Positions 8,888-19,177 are shown, counted from the first letter of the stretch. The stretch is DNA of 64,000 bases from Sandaracinaceae bacterium (GCA_017881055.1 JADGRF010000034.1:1-64000); one strand, 5' to 3'. The notes: generated by a model not told the origin, from the letters alone. Numbers and translations are program-made.

Positions 8888-8891
<4 letters not shown>
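7866..8891 (-). CDS. oppF: Oligopeptide ABC transporter ATPase, OppF/DppF-like
   Basis: About 341 residues from the ATG at 8891. It is the second ATPase of an oligo/dipeptide importer: Walker [10 protein letters not shown], signature [17 protein letters not shown], Walker [13 protein letters not shown], and the family C-terminus with GCAFHPRCP, whose cysteines belong to the oligopeptide/dipeptide transporter C-terminal domain. The start overlaps the oppD stop as ATGA. No permease or binding-protein genes occur in this operon, so the membrane partners must lie elsewhere or the ATPases serve another importer. Confidence 0.92.
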
Positions 8892-9918
<1,027 letters not shown>

Positions 9919-9922
<4 letters not shown>

Positions 9923-10899
9923 GGCGTCGGTCGCCTTCCGCGCGCGATGGCGGCGAGCAGCTCGGCGAGCACGGTAGCGGCCAAAAGCGCGGTGTTGCCC
10001 GAGAGATCGTGATCGGGCGAGATCTCGACGATGTCGGCGCCCACCACGTGCTGACCTGCGATGCGGCGCACGAGCGCGAGCGCTTCGTAGCTGGTCATGC
10101 CGCCTGGCACGGGCGTGCCGGTGCCGGGCGCATACGCGGGGTCGACCGCGTCCATGTCGAAGCTGGCGTAGCACTTGCCGCGCGCCGAGAACTCCGCGAT
10201 CAGGTCGCCAACGGCAGCCAGGTTCTGCTTGATCTCGTCGATCATGGCGATGCGCACGCCGCGGCCACGCGCGAGCGAGAGGTCATAGCCGGTCGCGAAC
10301 GGCCCGCGGATGCCGATCTGCAGCACGTCGTTCGCGCGCAAGAGGCCCTCGTCGAGCGCATTGCGAAACACCGTGCCGTGATGGATCTCGATGTCCCAGG
10401 CTGGACCGTACGTGTCGCTGTGCGCGTCGAAGTGAATGAGGCCGAGTGGCCCATGCTGCTTCGCAAGCGCGCGCAGCGAGCCGAGCGCGATCGTGTGATC
10501 GCCGCCGACCAGCACCGGCAGCGCGCCCTTGCCCGCGATCTCCGCCGTGCGCTCCTCGATGGCAGCCAGCGTGCGATCGATGCTCATCGGCACGCACAGA
10601 ATGTCGCCCCCGTCGGCGCAACGCAGGCTCTCGAAGATGTCGAGGCCCTGCGCGGGATGATACCCGCGCGTGAGCGCGCTCGCGGCCCGCACTGCGCGTG
10701 GACCAAAGCGGGCGCCCGGGCGAAACGTGGTGCCACCGTCGAACGGCGCGCCGCAGATCATCACGTCGAGATCGGCGGCGTCATCGTGCAGCGGCAAGCG
10801 CAGAAACGTGGACACGCCTGCAAAGCGCGGCACGCTGCGCGCCGACACGGGACGAAAGCGCGCGGGGTCTCGCGCGGGGTCTCGTACGCGGTCATTCAC
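9919..10899 (-). CDS. Agmatinase/ureohydrolase family enzyme
   Basis: 326 residues of the arginase/agmatinase/formiminoglutamase superfamily, manganese enzymes that release urea from guanidino substrates. The metal ligands are visible: GGDHT, the block [10 protein letters not shown], and [19 protein letters not shown] near residue 240. The N-terminal [20 protein letters not shown] is agmatinase-like, so agmatine is the likeliest substrate, but related guanidinoacid hydrolases share the pattern. It overlaps the upstream lipoprotein gene by 8 nt and oppD by 4 nt, placing it inside one operon. Confidence 0.88.
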
Positions 10900-11716
10900 A
10901 GCTCGCCTCCTCTTCGATCATGCCGCCGCGCGGCGTCTGCGTGAACGCCTCGGCGGGAATGGTCGGGTTGAGCGTGATGCGCTTGAAGTGAATCATGGTG
11001 TCGGTGCCGGCGCTCGGCTGCTCGACGCGCACGCGAAAGGGCGCGAGCACCTTTTCGGCGCCGAGCTGCACGGGTTGATGATCCGCGTACGTCACGCGCC
11101 ACAGCGTACGCCCATCCACGGCGTGCAGCTCGGATCTCACGAGATAGAGCCGCTGTTTCGCCGCCGGCAGAGCGCGATCCGCGTCGTACACGGCGAGGTC
11201 GAGCTCCTGGCGCTGACCATCGTGCGCGAACAGCGTCGCCCGGTAGAACCCTTCCGTGTTCCAGACGATGGTGCTGTGTTCAGCAGCGATCAACGGCGTA
11301 CTGCCGAGCAGGAAGCGCGAGGTCTCGTCGACCGACAGCGGCACACCGAGCAGACGCGCGATGTTCTTCGGACAGGTCGCACCGGTCAGATAGCGGTTCG
11401 CGCGCAGGTCCGCGTAGGCGAAGTGCTCGCGGTCGCCGGTCAGGATCGCGACAGGCCCGAACTGCGTCATGACGTCGAAGCGCACTCGCTCGCCGCGCTC
11501 GACGAACATCAACACGGTGCCACGCACCCGCCCGTCACGACCGCGCTGCTCGACCCGTGCTTCCGCACGAATCGCCTTCACGTCGGCATTGCTGGCTTGC
11601 TCGCGCGCGGTCGCCAACGTCGCATCGGCAATCGGATACGCGGGCCGCGGAATGGACGAGCATGCAGCCGACAGCAGCAAGAGCAACGGAGCAACTCGAG
11701 CGATTCCGGAGCTCAT
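10892..11716 (-). CDS. Outer-membrane-type lipoprotein, DUF4292-like
   Basis: 274 residues. A short signal peptide ends in LLLLLSAAC, giving a lipobox with Cys19. The mature part resembles DUF4292/LolB-like lipoproteins: KAIRAEARVEQRGRDGRVRG, then VERGERVRFDVMTQFGPVAIL and a late FRVRVEQPSAGTDTMIHFK, a pattern of repeated beta strands that bind lipid or a partner. The ATG overlaps the methyltransferase stop as ATGA. Such proteins are suspected to help outer-membrane lipoprotein traffic, but the exact role is unknown. Confidence 0.75.
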   Translation of the reverse strand: MSSGIARVAPLLLLLSAACSSIPRPAYPIADATLATAREQASNADVKAIRAEARVEQRGRDGRVRGTVLMFVERGERVRFDVMTQFGPVAILTGDREHFAYADLRANRYLTGATCPKNIARLLGVPLSVDETSRFLLGSTPLIAAEHSTIVWNTEGFYRATLFAHDGQRQELDLAVYDADRALPAAKQRLYLVRSELHAVDGRTLWRVTYADHQPVQLGAEKVLAPFRVRVEQPSAGTDTMIHFKRITLNPTIPAEAFTQTPRGGMIEEEASCE

Positions 11717-13599
11717 CGTACGACGCCTCGAATCACGTCGAGCGCAAGATCATAGCGACCGAACGGCGGCATGATGTACGCGCCCGCGACGCGATCCTTC
11801 ACGCTCTCCAGCATCTCGCGCGCGATGCGCACGCCTTCGGCGCGGCCGGCCTCGCCCTGCCCGGCCTGCCGCATGCGCTCACGGATCGCGTCGGGCACGC
11901 GCATACCAGGCACTTCGTTGTGGAGGAACTCCGCGTTGCGGTGGCTCGCGAGCGGCAGAAGGCCCACGAGCACCGGCACGCCGAGCGGCGCGATGTCGGC
12001 CAGCAAGCGGTTGAGCAGCGCTTCGTCGTACACGGGCTGCGTCATGATCAGCTCGGCCCCCGCGCTCACTTTCGCGCGCAGACGGCCGAGCTCGCGCGCG
12101 TAGTCCTGCGCCGCCGGCTCGACTCCGGTCGCGCACAGAAACGAAGTCGCAGCCCCGAGCGGCTTGCCACCCGGGTCGGCGCCGCGATTGAGACCGCTGA
12201 TCAGGCGCAGCAAGCCAATCGAATCGAGGTCGTACACGGGTGTCGCGTCGGGCAAGTCACCCATCTTCGGCGGATCGCCGGTGATCACGACCAGGTTGCG
12301 CACGTCCAGCTCGTGCGCCGCGAGCAAGTGCCCAAGCAGGCCCAGCAAGTTGCGATCACGCGTGGTCACATGCAGCAGCGTCGACATGCCGAGCTGCTCT
12401 CGAATGCGCATGCACAGCGCCAGGTTGCCCATGCGTGCGCTGGCGCGCGGTCCGTCTGCCACGTTGATCACGTCGACGCCGCCGTCTCGCAGCAGCTTCG
12501 CACCGTCGAGCGCGCGCTCCAGTGAAAGGCCCGGCGGCGGGTTCACTTCCACCGACACGACGAAATGCTCGTTGGCCTGCGTCAGCTGCATACCGAGCGC
12601 ACCCTTGTCACGCAGCTTCGTCGGCTCGATGAACGCGACCGAGACAGGCGCGTCGTCGGCGCCGTCGCGCATACCACCGCCCGCGTCCCCACCCGAGCCG
12701 CCAACCATGCGCGCGGCCGCTGCAATCTTCTTCACGTGCTCGGCCGTGGTGCCGCAGCACCCACCGACGGCCTTCACGCCCGCCTTGAACAGCCGACGCG
12801 CGTATAGCTGAAAATACTCCGGCGTAGCCATGTACGCGAAGCGGCCTTCGACACGCTGCGGTAGGCCCGCATTGGGCTGCGCAATCACGGGCACCTCGGG
12901 TGAGCCCCGGCCGAGCATGCGCGTCGCCATCTCGTACACGCCCGCAGGTCCGTCCGCGCAATTGACGCCAACAGCGGCAGCGCCCCAGGCCACGAGCCTG
13001 TCGGTCATTTCTTCGGGGCCCAAGCCATCGGCCATCGTGCCGAACGCATCGAACGAGACCGAGGCGATCACCGGCAGATCACCGACGACGGCGCGCGCCG
13101 CCGAAAGCGCCAGCCGAATCTCTTCCGGCTGACGAAACGTCTCGAGCGAGATCAGATCGACGCCAGCCTCTGCCAACGCCGCACACTGCTCGCGAAACGC
13201 GTCCTCGATCGCGGCACGATCGGAGTCCCCGAGCGTCTTCAGCAGCAGGCCCGTCGGTCCGACGCTGCCCGCGACATACGCGCGATCGCCTGCGACCTCG
13301 CGCGCGATGCGCACGGCGGCATGGTTGATCGCGCGCACCTGCGCATCGAAACCATGCAGCTTGAGGCGCTGGTGATTCGCGCCGAACGAGTTGGTGCCCA
13401 GCACCTCGGCCCCCGCGTGCAGATGCGCCTCGTGCACGCCGCGCACCAGCTCCGGGCGCGACACGCACAGCTCGTCGAAGCACGATGTGTACAGCACGCC
13501 GCGCTCGTAGAGAGCCGTACCCATCGCGCCGTCGAACACGAGCGCACCGCGGAGCAGCCGCGTCAGGAAGGGCACAGGCCGCGCGGACGCGTTGGTCAT
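11713..13599 (-). CDS. Bifunctional homocysteine S-methyltransferase / methylenetetrahydrofolate reductase
   Basis: 628 residues from the ATG at 13599. The N-terminal half is a zinc homocysteine methyltransferase (VFDGAMGTALYERG; zinc ligands in GVNCADG and GGCCGTT). A Gly-rich linker near residue 300-320 leads to a C-terminal MTHFR domain (FVVSVEVNPPPGLSLERAL...LVVITGDPPK). The architecture matches Bacillus YitJ-type proteins, joining 5,10-methylene-THF reduction to methionine formation without cobalamin. It heads the operon with the lipoprotein, agmatinase and oppDF. A TTGACC/CATCTT promoter ends 9 nt upstream of the start; no Shine-Dalgarno is seen. Confidence 0.9.
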   Translation of the reverse strand: MTNASARPVPFLTRLLRGALVFDGAMGTALYERGVLYTSCFDELCVSRPELVRGVHEAHLHAGAEVLGTNSFGANHQRLKLHGFDAQVRAINHAAVRIAREVAGDRAYVAGSVGPTGLLLKTLGDSDRAAIEDAFREQCAALAEAGVDLISLETFRQPEEIRLALSAARAVVGDLPVIASVSFDAFGTMADGLGPEEMTDRLVAWGAAAVGVNCADGPAGVYEMATRMLGRGSPEVPVIAQPNAGLPQRVEGRFAYMATPEYFQLYARRLFKAGVKAVGGCCGTTAEHVKKIAAAARMVGGSGGDAGGGMRDGADDAPVSVAFIEPTKLRDKGALGMQLTQANEHFVVSVEVNPPPGLSLERALDGAKLLRDGGVDVINVADGPRASARMGNLALCMRIREQLGMSTLLHVTTRDRNLLGLLGHLLAAHELDVRNLVVITGDPPKMGDLPDATPVYDLDSIGLLRLISGLNRGADPGGKPLGAATSFLCATGVEPAAQDYARELGRLRAKVSAGAELIMTQPVYDEALLNRLLADIAPLGVPVLVGLLPLASHRNAEFLHNEVPGMRVPDAIRERMRQAGQGEAGRAEGVRIAREMLESVKDRVAGAYIMPPFGRYDLALDVIRGVVR

Positions 13600-13723
13600 G
13601 GTGCGCGGAAGATGCGGTTTGCGGCCAGAAGGGTCAAGCGCGACGCCCGCGCGGGCAGGCGGCGTGCGGTCGGCCACGCACGCGCCGCGCGACGTAGCCA
13701 TCGGGCTTTGCTATGCAGCGTGC

Positions 13724-14479
13724 GTGCGAAGCGTGATCCACCGGCCGAGCCCTGACGCGGATCGTCTACGAATCGGCGCCTTGATCGCGATCGCGATCGT
13801 GGCGTGCGCCGCGGGCGTCGGGCTGGCTGCGATCGCCGCTCACGTCAGCGGCGCGGTCGCATCGTCCGCATCCATAGGGCCAGCGACGAGCGCACCCGCG
13901 CGATCGCTGCCGCCGGCGCACAGCCCGATGCCGACCCCGCCGGCACGCCTGATCAGCGCACCAACGCCACGGACCGCGCCGGTCGCGCCGGTCGAGCCCG
14001 TCGCGGCGATCGCAGAGCCGCCGCGCGCACCCTCTCCGCCCGCGCAGACGCCTGCGCTCGCAGCCAGTCCGGCGCCGGCGGCGGAACACTCCGCGCCTGC
14101 GCGCACGACCAAGCCCGGATCACGCACGATCGTGCGCGGTATGGTCGCGTACCTGCGCTGCTTCAGCACCGAGAGTAAGGGCGATCGCTTTCCGTGCGCC
14201 CGCGACCGCGCGTTCGAGGCCAAGGTGTGGCAAGCGCTGGAGCGACTCCCGGCGTGCACTGAGAACACGCTCGGCCCCAGCTCACTCGCGGCGCGGCTCG
14301 AGGTGCGACGCGGAAAGCCCGCCCAAGTCGAGCTGTCGCTGGCCCATTCGGTCAGGCGCACCACGCGCCAGGAACTGCGCGCTGTAACCAAATGTGCGGA
14401 GCCCGAGCTTCGCGAGCTGCGCGCACCGGCCGTTGGGCCCCATTTCATCGCCCTGTTTCGTTTCGAACAGCGCGAGTGA
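13724..14479 (+). CDS. Membrane-anchored protein with Pro/Ala-rich stalk
   Basis: About 251 residues from a GTG at 13724. One transmembrane helix (IGALIAIAIVACAAGVGLAA) is followed by a long Pro/Ala-rich stalk (PAPAAEHSAPARTTK and similar) and a small C-terminal domain with paired cysteines (LRCFSTESKGDRFPC, LPACTENT, TKCAEPEL). The layout resembles TonB/AgmX-type periplasmic proteins that span the cell wall, but no family is recognised. It is divergent from the methyltransferase operon. A weak TATGCA box lies 6 nt before the start. Confidence 0.65.
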   Translation: MRSVIHRPSPDADRLRIGALIAIAIVACAAGVGLAAIAAHVSGAVASSASIGPATSAPARSLPPAHSPMPTPPARLISAPTPRTAPVAPVEPVAAIAEPPRAPSPPAQTPALAASPAPAAEHSAPARTTKPGSRTIVRGMVAYLRCFSTESKGDRFPCARDRAFEAKVWQALERLPACTENTLGPSSLAARLEVRRGKPAQVELSLAHSVRRTTRQELRAVTKCAEPELRELRAPAVGPHFIALFRFEQRE

Positions 14480-14512
14480 GCTGCCGAACTCCTGCACACT
14501 CACACGAGACCT

Positions 14513-14540
14513 TTGCCCACGAAAGAGCCTGTGCTAGATT
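14513..14540 (+). promoter_or_regulatory. Promoter for the small protein at 14548
   Basis: TTGCCC (14513-14518), a 16-bp spacer and TAGATT (14535-14540). The -10 box ends 7 nt before the GTG, so the mRNA would start at or next to the start codon. No Shine-Dalgarno is present. Confidence 0.55.
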
Positions 14541-14547
14541 CCAAAAC

Positions 14548-14802
14548 GTGGATGTCGTGTTGCGTAAACTCGGACGCAAGGGCGGGCGCGTCGTAGCGGG
14601 ACGCCTGGTGCGAGCACCACGCAACGGCTCCGTCGTCGTCATCGAGTTTCCCGATGGCCTGCACGAGTACGTCACGACGCCAGTGAAACGCGTGTTGCGT
14701 CTCGCCGGCGACGACGTGTTCTTTCTGCAGACCGCGAACAGCTGCTATCGCCTCGAGGTCCGGTCGGGCCACGAAGCCATGCTGGATAGCGTCGCCAAAT
14801 AA
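14548..14802 (+). CDS. Small conserved-looking protein of unknown function
   Basis: 84 residues beginning (GTG) VDVVLRKLGRKGGRVVAGRL and ending SGHEAMLDSVAK. Its composition and codon use match neighbouring genes, and alternating strands (GSVVVIEFPDG, RVLRLAGDDVFFL) suggest a small beta-rich soluble protein. No family is recognised. It has its own promoter and no in-frame upstream extension that looks coding. The frame extends back to 14392, but that part overlaps the previous gene. Confidence 0.6.
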   Translation: MDVVLRKLGRKGGRVVAGRLVRAPRNGSVVVIEFPDGLHEYVTTPVKRVLRLAGDDVFFLQTANSCYRLEVRSGHEAMLDSVAK

Positions 14803-14818
14803 CTCTGCGCGCGGTGCC

Positions 14819-14878
14819 GAGTCAGCGCTTGCCCAATCAGCGCGTAACGAGTCAGCGCGTAGCGAATCAGCGCTTGCC
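14819..14878. repeat. 15-bp tandem repeat, four imperfect copies
   Basis: Four 15-bp units of the form GAGTCAGCGCGTAGC (14819-14833, 14834-14848, 14849-14863, 14864-14878). The last one covers the stop codon of the amidohydrolase. Each copy contains TCA, so on the minus strand each supplies an in-phase TGA, giving serial stop codons. Confidence 0.9.
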
Positions 14879-15700
14879 GAGCTCGAGCTGGCCGAGCTTC
14901 GTGACGAGCTGGTCGAGCAGCTGCTGCACGTGAACGAAGTTCGCGGTGGGCTCGAAGGTTTCTTCGTTCACGTAGAGGGCGCGGTTGAGCTCGATCTGGA
15001 TCGCGTGGAAGTGATCGCGGGGGCGACCGTAGTGCTGGGTGGCGAAGCCGCCTTTGTAGGGATCGTCGTGACGCACCGAGAGGCCTGCGGCGCGAAAGTG
15101 TGCGTCGACCAGCTCGATGATGCGTGCGTCGCAGGTGGTGCGACCCTGCGTGCCGGGAACCACGTCGGCACGCGGGGCTCCGACGTCCACGTGCAGGGAG
15201 CGACCGCGCGAAGGCATGGAATGACCGGCCAGCAAGATCGCGTAGCCGAAACGCGAGCGTAGACTTTCGAGTGTCTCGCGCAGCGCCCGATGGTAGGGCA
15301 CGTAGAAGGTCTGCAGGCGCCGGTTGAGCGCGGCGTAGCTGAGAGGACGCGTAAGGACGGGCCGGCCGTCGGTCGTGGCGCGCCAGACGACCCCGCGCGG
15401 CTGCGCGAGCGCCGGCGTCGGGTGATCGCTGACGGTCGCGGCATCGACGTCGTTCTGCGCTCGGTTGAGATCGACCACGTAGCGCGACACGCGCGCGCAC
15501 AAGAGCGCTGCGCCCAATTTCGGCGCGTTTGCGTAGAGTTTCTCGACGTGGATGTCCGCATCGCGGAACAGCGCGTCCTTGGGCGCCGCCAGCTCGTGGG
15601 TCACCTCCTCGGGAACGATCACGCTGGCGTGGGGCACCTCGACCAACACGGGCAACACACCGGGTGTGGCGTCGGGCAACGCGAGATCGAAGAATGTCAC
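14867..15700 (-). CDS. N-formylglutamate amidohydrolase family protein
   Basis: 277 residues. Family blocks include PVLVEVPHASVIVPEEV, RDADIHVEKLYANAP, RYVVDLNRAQND, AGHSMPSRG and KGGFATQHYGRP. In the last, the GGF and the later EIELNR-like sequence (IQIELNRALYVNEE) are typical of the FGase family. The enzyme would hydrolyse N-formylglutamate, the last step of one histidine degradation route. No hut genes are near, so another N-formyl or amide substrate is possible. A 15-bp tandem repeat overlaps its stop codon. Confidence 0.88.
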   Translation of the reverse strand: MTFFDLALPDATPGVLPVLVEVPHASVIVPEEVTHELAAPKDALFRDADIHVEKLYANAPKLGAALLCARVSRYVVDLNRAQNDVDAATVSDHPTPALAQPRGVVWRATTDGRPVLTRPLSYAALNRRLQTFYVPYHRALRETLESLRSRFGYAILLAGHSMPSRGRSLHVDVGAPRADVVPGTQGRTTCDARIIELVDAHFRAAGLSVRHDDPYKGGFATQHYGRPRDHFHAIQIELNRALYVNEETFEPTANFVHVQQLLDQLVTKLGQLELGKR

Positions 15701-15905
15701 GGCGCTTTTTGTACCACAGGAAACGCAGTACGCGCCTTAGGGTATGGATCTCGGAGCGCGCTCGTAGAGATCCCCACATTTCGGGATGAATCGTCGCGGG
15801 CGACCTGTGCGACGTGCGCGAGACGCTTGTCTAGCGCTGCGATGGCCCGTGTATCATTCAATGGTCGTGCTTCGCATCGCTTGGTGCACGTAGAGACCCA
15901 AACGC

Positions 15906-17648
15906 ATGTCCACAGCAGCATCTCGTCGTTCTCAAGATCCTTATCTCGGCAAGACCGTCGCCGGTCGTTATCGTCTCGAGGCACGCCTCGGTGAAGGTGG
16001 CATGGGCGTCGTCTACCGCGCCCGCCACGTGCTCATCGATCGCGTCTGCGCGATCAAGCTGATCCGGCCGGATCTGCGCAGCGAGACGCATCTACGTGCA
16101 TGGATGCTGCGCGAAGCACGCGCCGCGAACCGCGTCGATCACGCGCACATCGTGCAGATCCACGACGTCGGCGAGACCGACGAGGGTGAGCTGTACCTAG
16201 TGATGGAGCTGCTCGTCGGCACCGCGCTGTCGACCGCCGTCGCAAAGGGTCCACTGCCGACGGAGCGTGCCGTCGACATCATCGAGCAGATGTGCGCCGC
16301 TCTGGCACGCGCGCACGACTTGGGCGTGGTGCATCGCGATCTGAAGAGCGACAACATCATGCTCACGATGGGCGGAGGCCGTAAGGACTTCGTCAAGATC
16401 CTCGACTTCGGTCTGGCTGCGCTCACGCGCGACGCACGCCTGGCACCCAAAGGCGCGGTGTTCGGCACGCCCGAGTACATGGCGCCCGAGCAAGCGCGCG
16501 GTGAAGACGCGACGCCGCAATGCGATCTGTACGCGCTCGGGGTCTTGTTCTTCGAAATGCTGACCGGTCAGCTGCCATTCCGCTCCAGCGATCGCGAGAC
16601 GCTGCTCGAGATGCAGCGCACCGCGCCGCCACCGCGCCCGCGCAACATTCGCCCCGAAATTCCACCGCAGGCCGAAGCCATCATCCTGCGCTTGCTCGAG
16701 AAGGAAACCAGCAAGCGCTTCCGTGACGGCCATCATCTCCAAGAAGAGCTGAAGGCCTTTCAGCGCACCTTGCCTGGACGGCCCTGGGAAGTGCAGCAAA
16801 ACGATGCTCCGGCTGCACCACCGCCGCCGCCACCGGCACCAACGCCAGGCGTACAGGAGTGGGGCACGCGCGCAGCCAACTACCAGCGTGCGCTGGCGCG
16901 TGGCTATCCGAACGGCAGGCCGCCGGACGAGATTCAGCACGCAGCCGACGTGCTGTGGGATCTCGCATCGCGCGCTGCGCGGCTCGAAGGCGAGCTGGCG
17001 AGCCATTCGCAGAAGCTCGAAGCCACGGAGAAGCGCGGTCGTGCGCTGCGCGCCGAGATGGGCCGCAAAGTGGAAGAGCTCGCAGCGGAGGAATCGCGTG
17101 CGCTACGCGAAGCCACGGACTGGCGCGACAGCGCACGCAAGATCGAAGGCGCGATCGGCGAGGCCAAGCGCGAGCACGACGAGGCCAGCAAGCGCGCGGC
17201 CGCGCCGGACCTGAACCCGAGCGACCTGCCGAAGCTGCGCCAGGTGTTCGAAGCCGTGGGTGCGGCGCGTGCCCGCATCGAAGGCGCGCAGCGTCACTTC
17301 GAGTTCCAGCTGTCACATGCGCTGGAGAAGGAAAAGCAGGCCACCGATCTACGCAAGCAGATCGAGGAGCTACGGAAGCAGCTGCAACGCTATTCCGATG
17401 CGCTGGAGAACGATCTGTCCGCGGGTCGCGATCGCATCGCAACGCGCGTGAAAGAGGCGCTCGGCTTCGAGAAGAACTTCGACGAGGCCTCGACGCAAAT
17501 GCTCACGCATCTGCGCGACAAGCCCGAGTGCCGCGACATGATCGAAGAGCTGGTGAGCGGCGAGCGCGAACGCAACGCCGCCCGGCAGAGCCGCACGAGG
17601 ACGACGACCGTGGCGGCCGAGCCGGCCGTCGGCAACCCGACGCCTTGA
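15906..17648 (+). CDS. Hanks-type Ser/Thr protein kinase with coiled-coil C-terminus
   Basis: 580 residues. An active eukaryotic-like kinase domain covers about 20-285: glycine loop LGEGGMGVVY, Lys51 in AIK, HRDLKSDN with Asp145, DFG at 167-169 and FGTPEYMAPEQ. After a Pro run (PPPPPPPAPTP) the C-terminal half, about 310-560, is a long charged coiled coil (RLEGELASHSQKLEATEKRG, KQIEELRKQLQRYSD). There is no transmembrane helix, so it is cytoplasmic. The coiled coil probably mediates oligomerisation or target binding. The gene is followed at once by a strong hairpin (17657-17684). Confidence 0.93.
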   Translation: MSTAASRRSQDPYLGKTVAGRYRLEARLGEGGMGVVYRARHVLIDRVCAIKLIRPDLRSETHLRAWMLREARAANRVDHAHIVQIHDVGETDEGELYLVMELLVGTALSTAVAKGPLPTERAVDIIEQMCAALARAHDLGVVHRDLKSDNIMLTMGGGRKDFVKILDFGLAALTRDARLAPKGAVFGTPEYMAPEQARGEDATPQCDLYALGVLFFEMLTGQLPFRSSDRETLLEMQRTAPPPRPRNIRPEIPPQAEAIILRLLEKETSKRFRDGHHLQEELKAFQRTLPGRPWEVQQNDAPAAPPPPPPAPTPGVQEWGTRAANYQRALARGYPNGRPPDEIQHAADVLWDLASRAARLEGELASHSQKLEATEKRGRALRAEMGRKVEELAAEESRALREATDWRDSARKIEGAIGEAKREHDEASKRAAAPDLNPSDLPKLRQVFEAVGAARARIEGAQRHFEFQLSHALEKEKQATDLRKQIEELRKQLQRYSDALENDLSAGRDRIATRVKEALGFEKNFDEASTQMLTHLRDKPECRDMIEELVSGERERNAARQSRTRTTTVAAEPAVGNPTP

Positions 17649-17656
17649 TGACATAC

Positions 17657-17684
17657 CCGCCGAGCAGCCTTCGGCTCTCGGCGG
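17657..17684. repeat. AGCC/GGCT hairpin repeat, likely bidirectional terminator
   Basis: A hairpin with arms CCGCCGAG/CTCGGCGG, an inner AGCC/GGCT stem, a TTC loop and one unpaired C. It sits between the stop codons of two convergent genes. TACCCG at 17654 matches the other copies of the family. There is no T-tract, so it may act as a block to both transcripts rather than a classical terminator. Confidence 0.75.
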
Positions 17685-17705
17685 AATCACAGACCCGCCC
17701 ACCGT

Positions 17706-18779
17706 TCAAACTTCTTGGACCGGGGGCGGTGCGTAGTAGTCCACGACGCGGATCGGGCGCTTGGCGAGCTCGGCGTGGATCACGTGGCGCATGCCGACCA
17801 CGTCGCCGCCGATCTGCAGCGGCGTCGGTGTCTCACAGTGCACGCTCATGCGTTCGACCAAGAAGTCGTGCATGCGATCGGTGCGGTAGCTGCCTTGCCA
17901 GATGCCACGCAGGTTCGCCATGGCAGCGATCGAGCCGAAGTTGACGACACGTAGGTTGAAACGGTCCTCGCGCTCGTCCGCGTACGGGAAGATGCGGGCC
18001 CCGAAACCCCAGTAGGGGATCGTGCTGAACGCGAGCATGCGGACAGGACCCGCATAGATCGTTTCGCCTTGCGCGATCTCTGCCGCGACGGGCCGTCCAT
18101 CTTGACCGAGCCGCACCGCGGGTGCGCCTTCGTTGATGACACGCACGTTGAGCTCGGGCTTCACCAGCATCTGCGGGATCGACAAGCCGAAGAAGGCGGA
18201 GGCGTGCATCACGGGCCCTGCAGCGATGTGCTTGAGCACGCTCGACTTGTAGAAGAGCTCGCGCATCGTCGCGTAGTTCTGCAAAGCGATGGCATCAGCG
18301 CCCAGACCCGCGAATGGCGTGAGGTGGCCTTCGACCTCGATCAGCCGCAGAAGGCGTGAGCCGCCTTCGCGACGCAGCCGCGCGAGATCCGCGACCACGC
18401 CGCGTCCGCGCGGGTTCTGCGCGCCAAGCACCCAGGCGAGCGCGTTGCCGGTGCCGAGCTTGAGCAAGCCGAAACGCGGCAGCGGCCGCTGCACGGCGTC
18501 GGCGGCGTGCGCGATCCACGTGACCATCTGCACGAACGTTCCGTCACCACCGCCGGTGAGCACGGTCGGATAGCCGCGCTCGACGATGGTGCGCGCAATC
18601 TCTTTGCCCTCGTCGAGGCTGCGCGAGACGAACAGGTCACCGCTCTGCACGATCTGGTCGAGTGTCTCGACCAGCTCTGCAGTGACCTGCTTCGCGTTCC
18701 CGTTGACGACGACCGCGACGCGATCAGATGCGCTCGGCCAACGGGACGCGCTCGCAAGCGGAGGCTGAGAGGCCATCAC
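17706..18779 (-). CDS. Diacylglycerol/sphingosine kinase-like protein
   Basis: 357 residues of the DAGK catalytic family. VAVVVNGNAK near residue 21 and VLTGGGDGTFVQ near 73 form the nucleotide-binding GGDGT site. KLGTGNALAW near 107 and GADAIAL near 157 follow, as in YegS/DgkB-type lipid kinases. It probably phosphorylates a lipid alcohol at the inner membrane. The C-terminal part is longer than in YegS and ends in a Pro-containing tail. It lies 4 nt downstream of the small basic-protein gene, suggesting co-transcription. Confidence 0.85.
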   Translation of the reverse strand: MMASQPPLASASRWPSASDRVAVVVNGNAKQVTAELVETLDQIVQSGDLFVSRSLDEGKEIARTIVERGYPTVLTGGGDGTFVQMVTWIAHAADAVQRPLPRFGLLKLGTGNALAWVLGAQNPRGRGVVADLARLRREGGSRLLRLIEVEGHLTPFAGLGADAIALQNYATMRELFYKSSVLKHIAAGPVMHASAFFGLSIPQMLVKPELNVRVINEGAPAVRLGQDGRPVAAEIAQGETIYAGPVRMLAFSTIPYWGFGARIFPYADEREDRFNLRVVNFGSIAAMANLRGIWQGSYRTDRMHDFLVERMSVHCETPTPLQIGGDVVGMRHVIHAELAKRPIRVVDYYAPPPVQEV

Positions 18780-18783
18780 GACC

Positions 18784-19119
18784 TCAGAACACGTCGCGCA
18801 GCGTGGCTTCGTTCTTCTTCTTCTTCGTGAGCACGACGTTCAGCGCGCGCACGATGCGCGTCTTGGCTGCGCCGCTGAGGGTGCCGCCGGCAAGAGCGCG
18901 GGCGAGAGTCGGCGCCGACACGGGGCGACCCGAGCGCGGCTTCTTCGTGGCCAGTTCCTTGGCGACTTCCTTCGCGGCCTCGTCCGCACCCCTGGTGCGC
19001 TTCTTCGCGAGACGAATCACGCGGTCTTCGCGGCGGAGCTTCTCGAGACCGTGCGAGGCCGCGAGCACGCGGCGCGAGTCGATCTTCTGCTTCTTCAAGT
19101 AATCGGCGAGCTTGGTCAT
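18784..19119 (-). CDS. Small basic Lys/Arg-rich protein
   Basis: About 111 residues from the ATG at 19119: MTKLADYLKKQKIDSRRVL, then a basic middle (RVIRLAKKRTRGADEAAKE, ATKKPRSGRPVSA) and LSGAAKTRIVRALNVVLTKK near the end. The composition suggests nucleic-acid binding, and the C-terminal helix pair resembles small DNA-binding regulators, but no family is recognised. It lies between tRNA-Leu and the lipid kinase gene. A hairpin repeat at 19141-19170 falls in its probable 5' leader. Confidence 0.7.
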   Translation of the reverse strand: MTKLADYLKKQKIDSRRVLAASHGLEKLRREDRVIRLAKKRTRGADEAAKEVAKELATKKPRSGRPVSAPTLARALAGGTLSGAAKTRIVRALNVVLTKKKKNEATLRDVF

Positions 19120-19140
19120 GACTGATTCTCTGGGGACTGT

Positions 19141-19170
19141 TACCCGGAGAGCCGTAGGCTGCTCCGGGTA
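19141..19170. repeat. AGCC/GGCT hairpin repeat behind tRNA-Leu
   Basis: A hairpin with 9-bp arms TACCCGGAG/CTCCGGGTA, inner AGCC/GGCT, a GTA loop and one unpaired G. It starts 7 nt past the end of tRNA-Leu and ends 21 nt before the next start codon. It could limit read-through from the tRNA or act in the leader of the basic-protein gene. Confidence 0.8.
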
Positions 19171-19177
19171 TTGTGGG

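Noticed and set aside
13592..13723. N-terminal extension of the Pro/Ala-rich membrane protein
   Set aside because: The extra 44 residues overlap the divergent methyltransferase start and lack protein-like character. The GTG at 13724 precedes the transmembrane segment directly.
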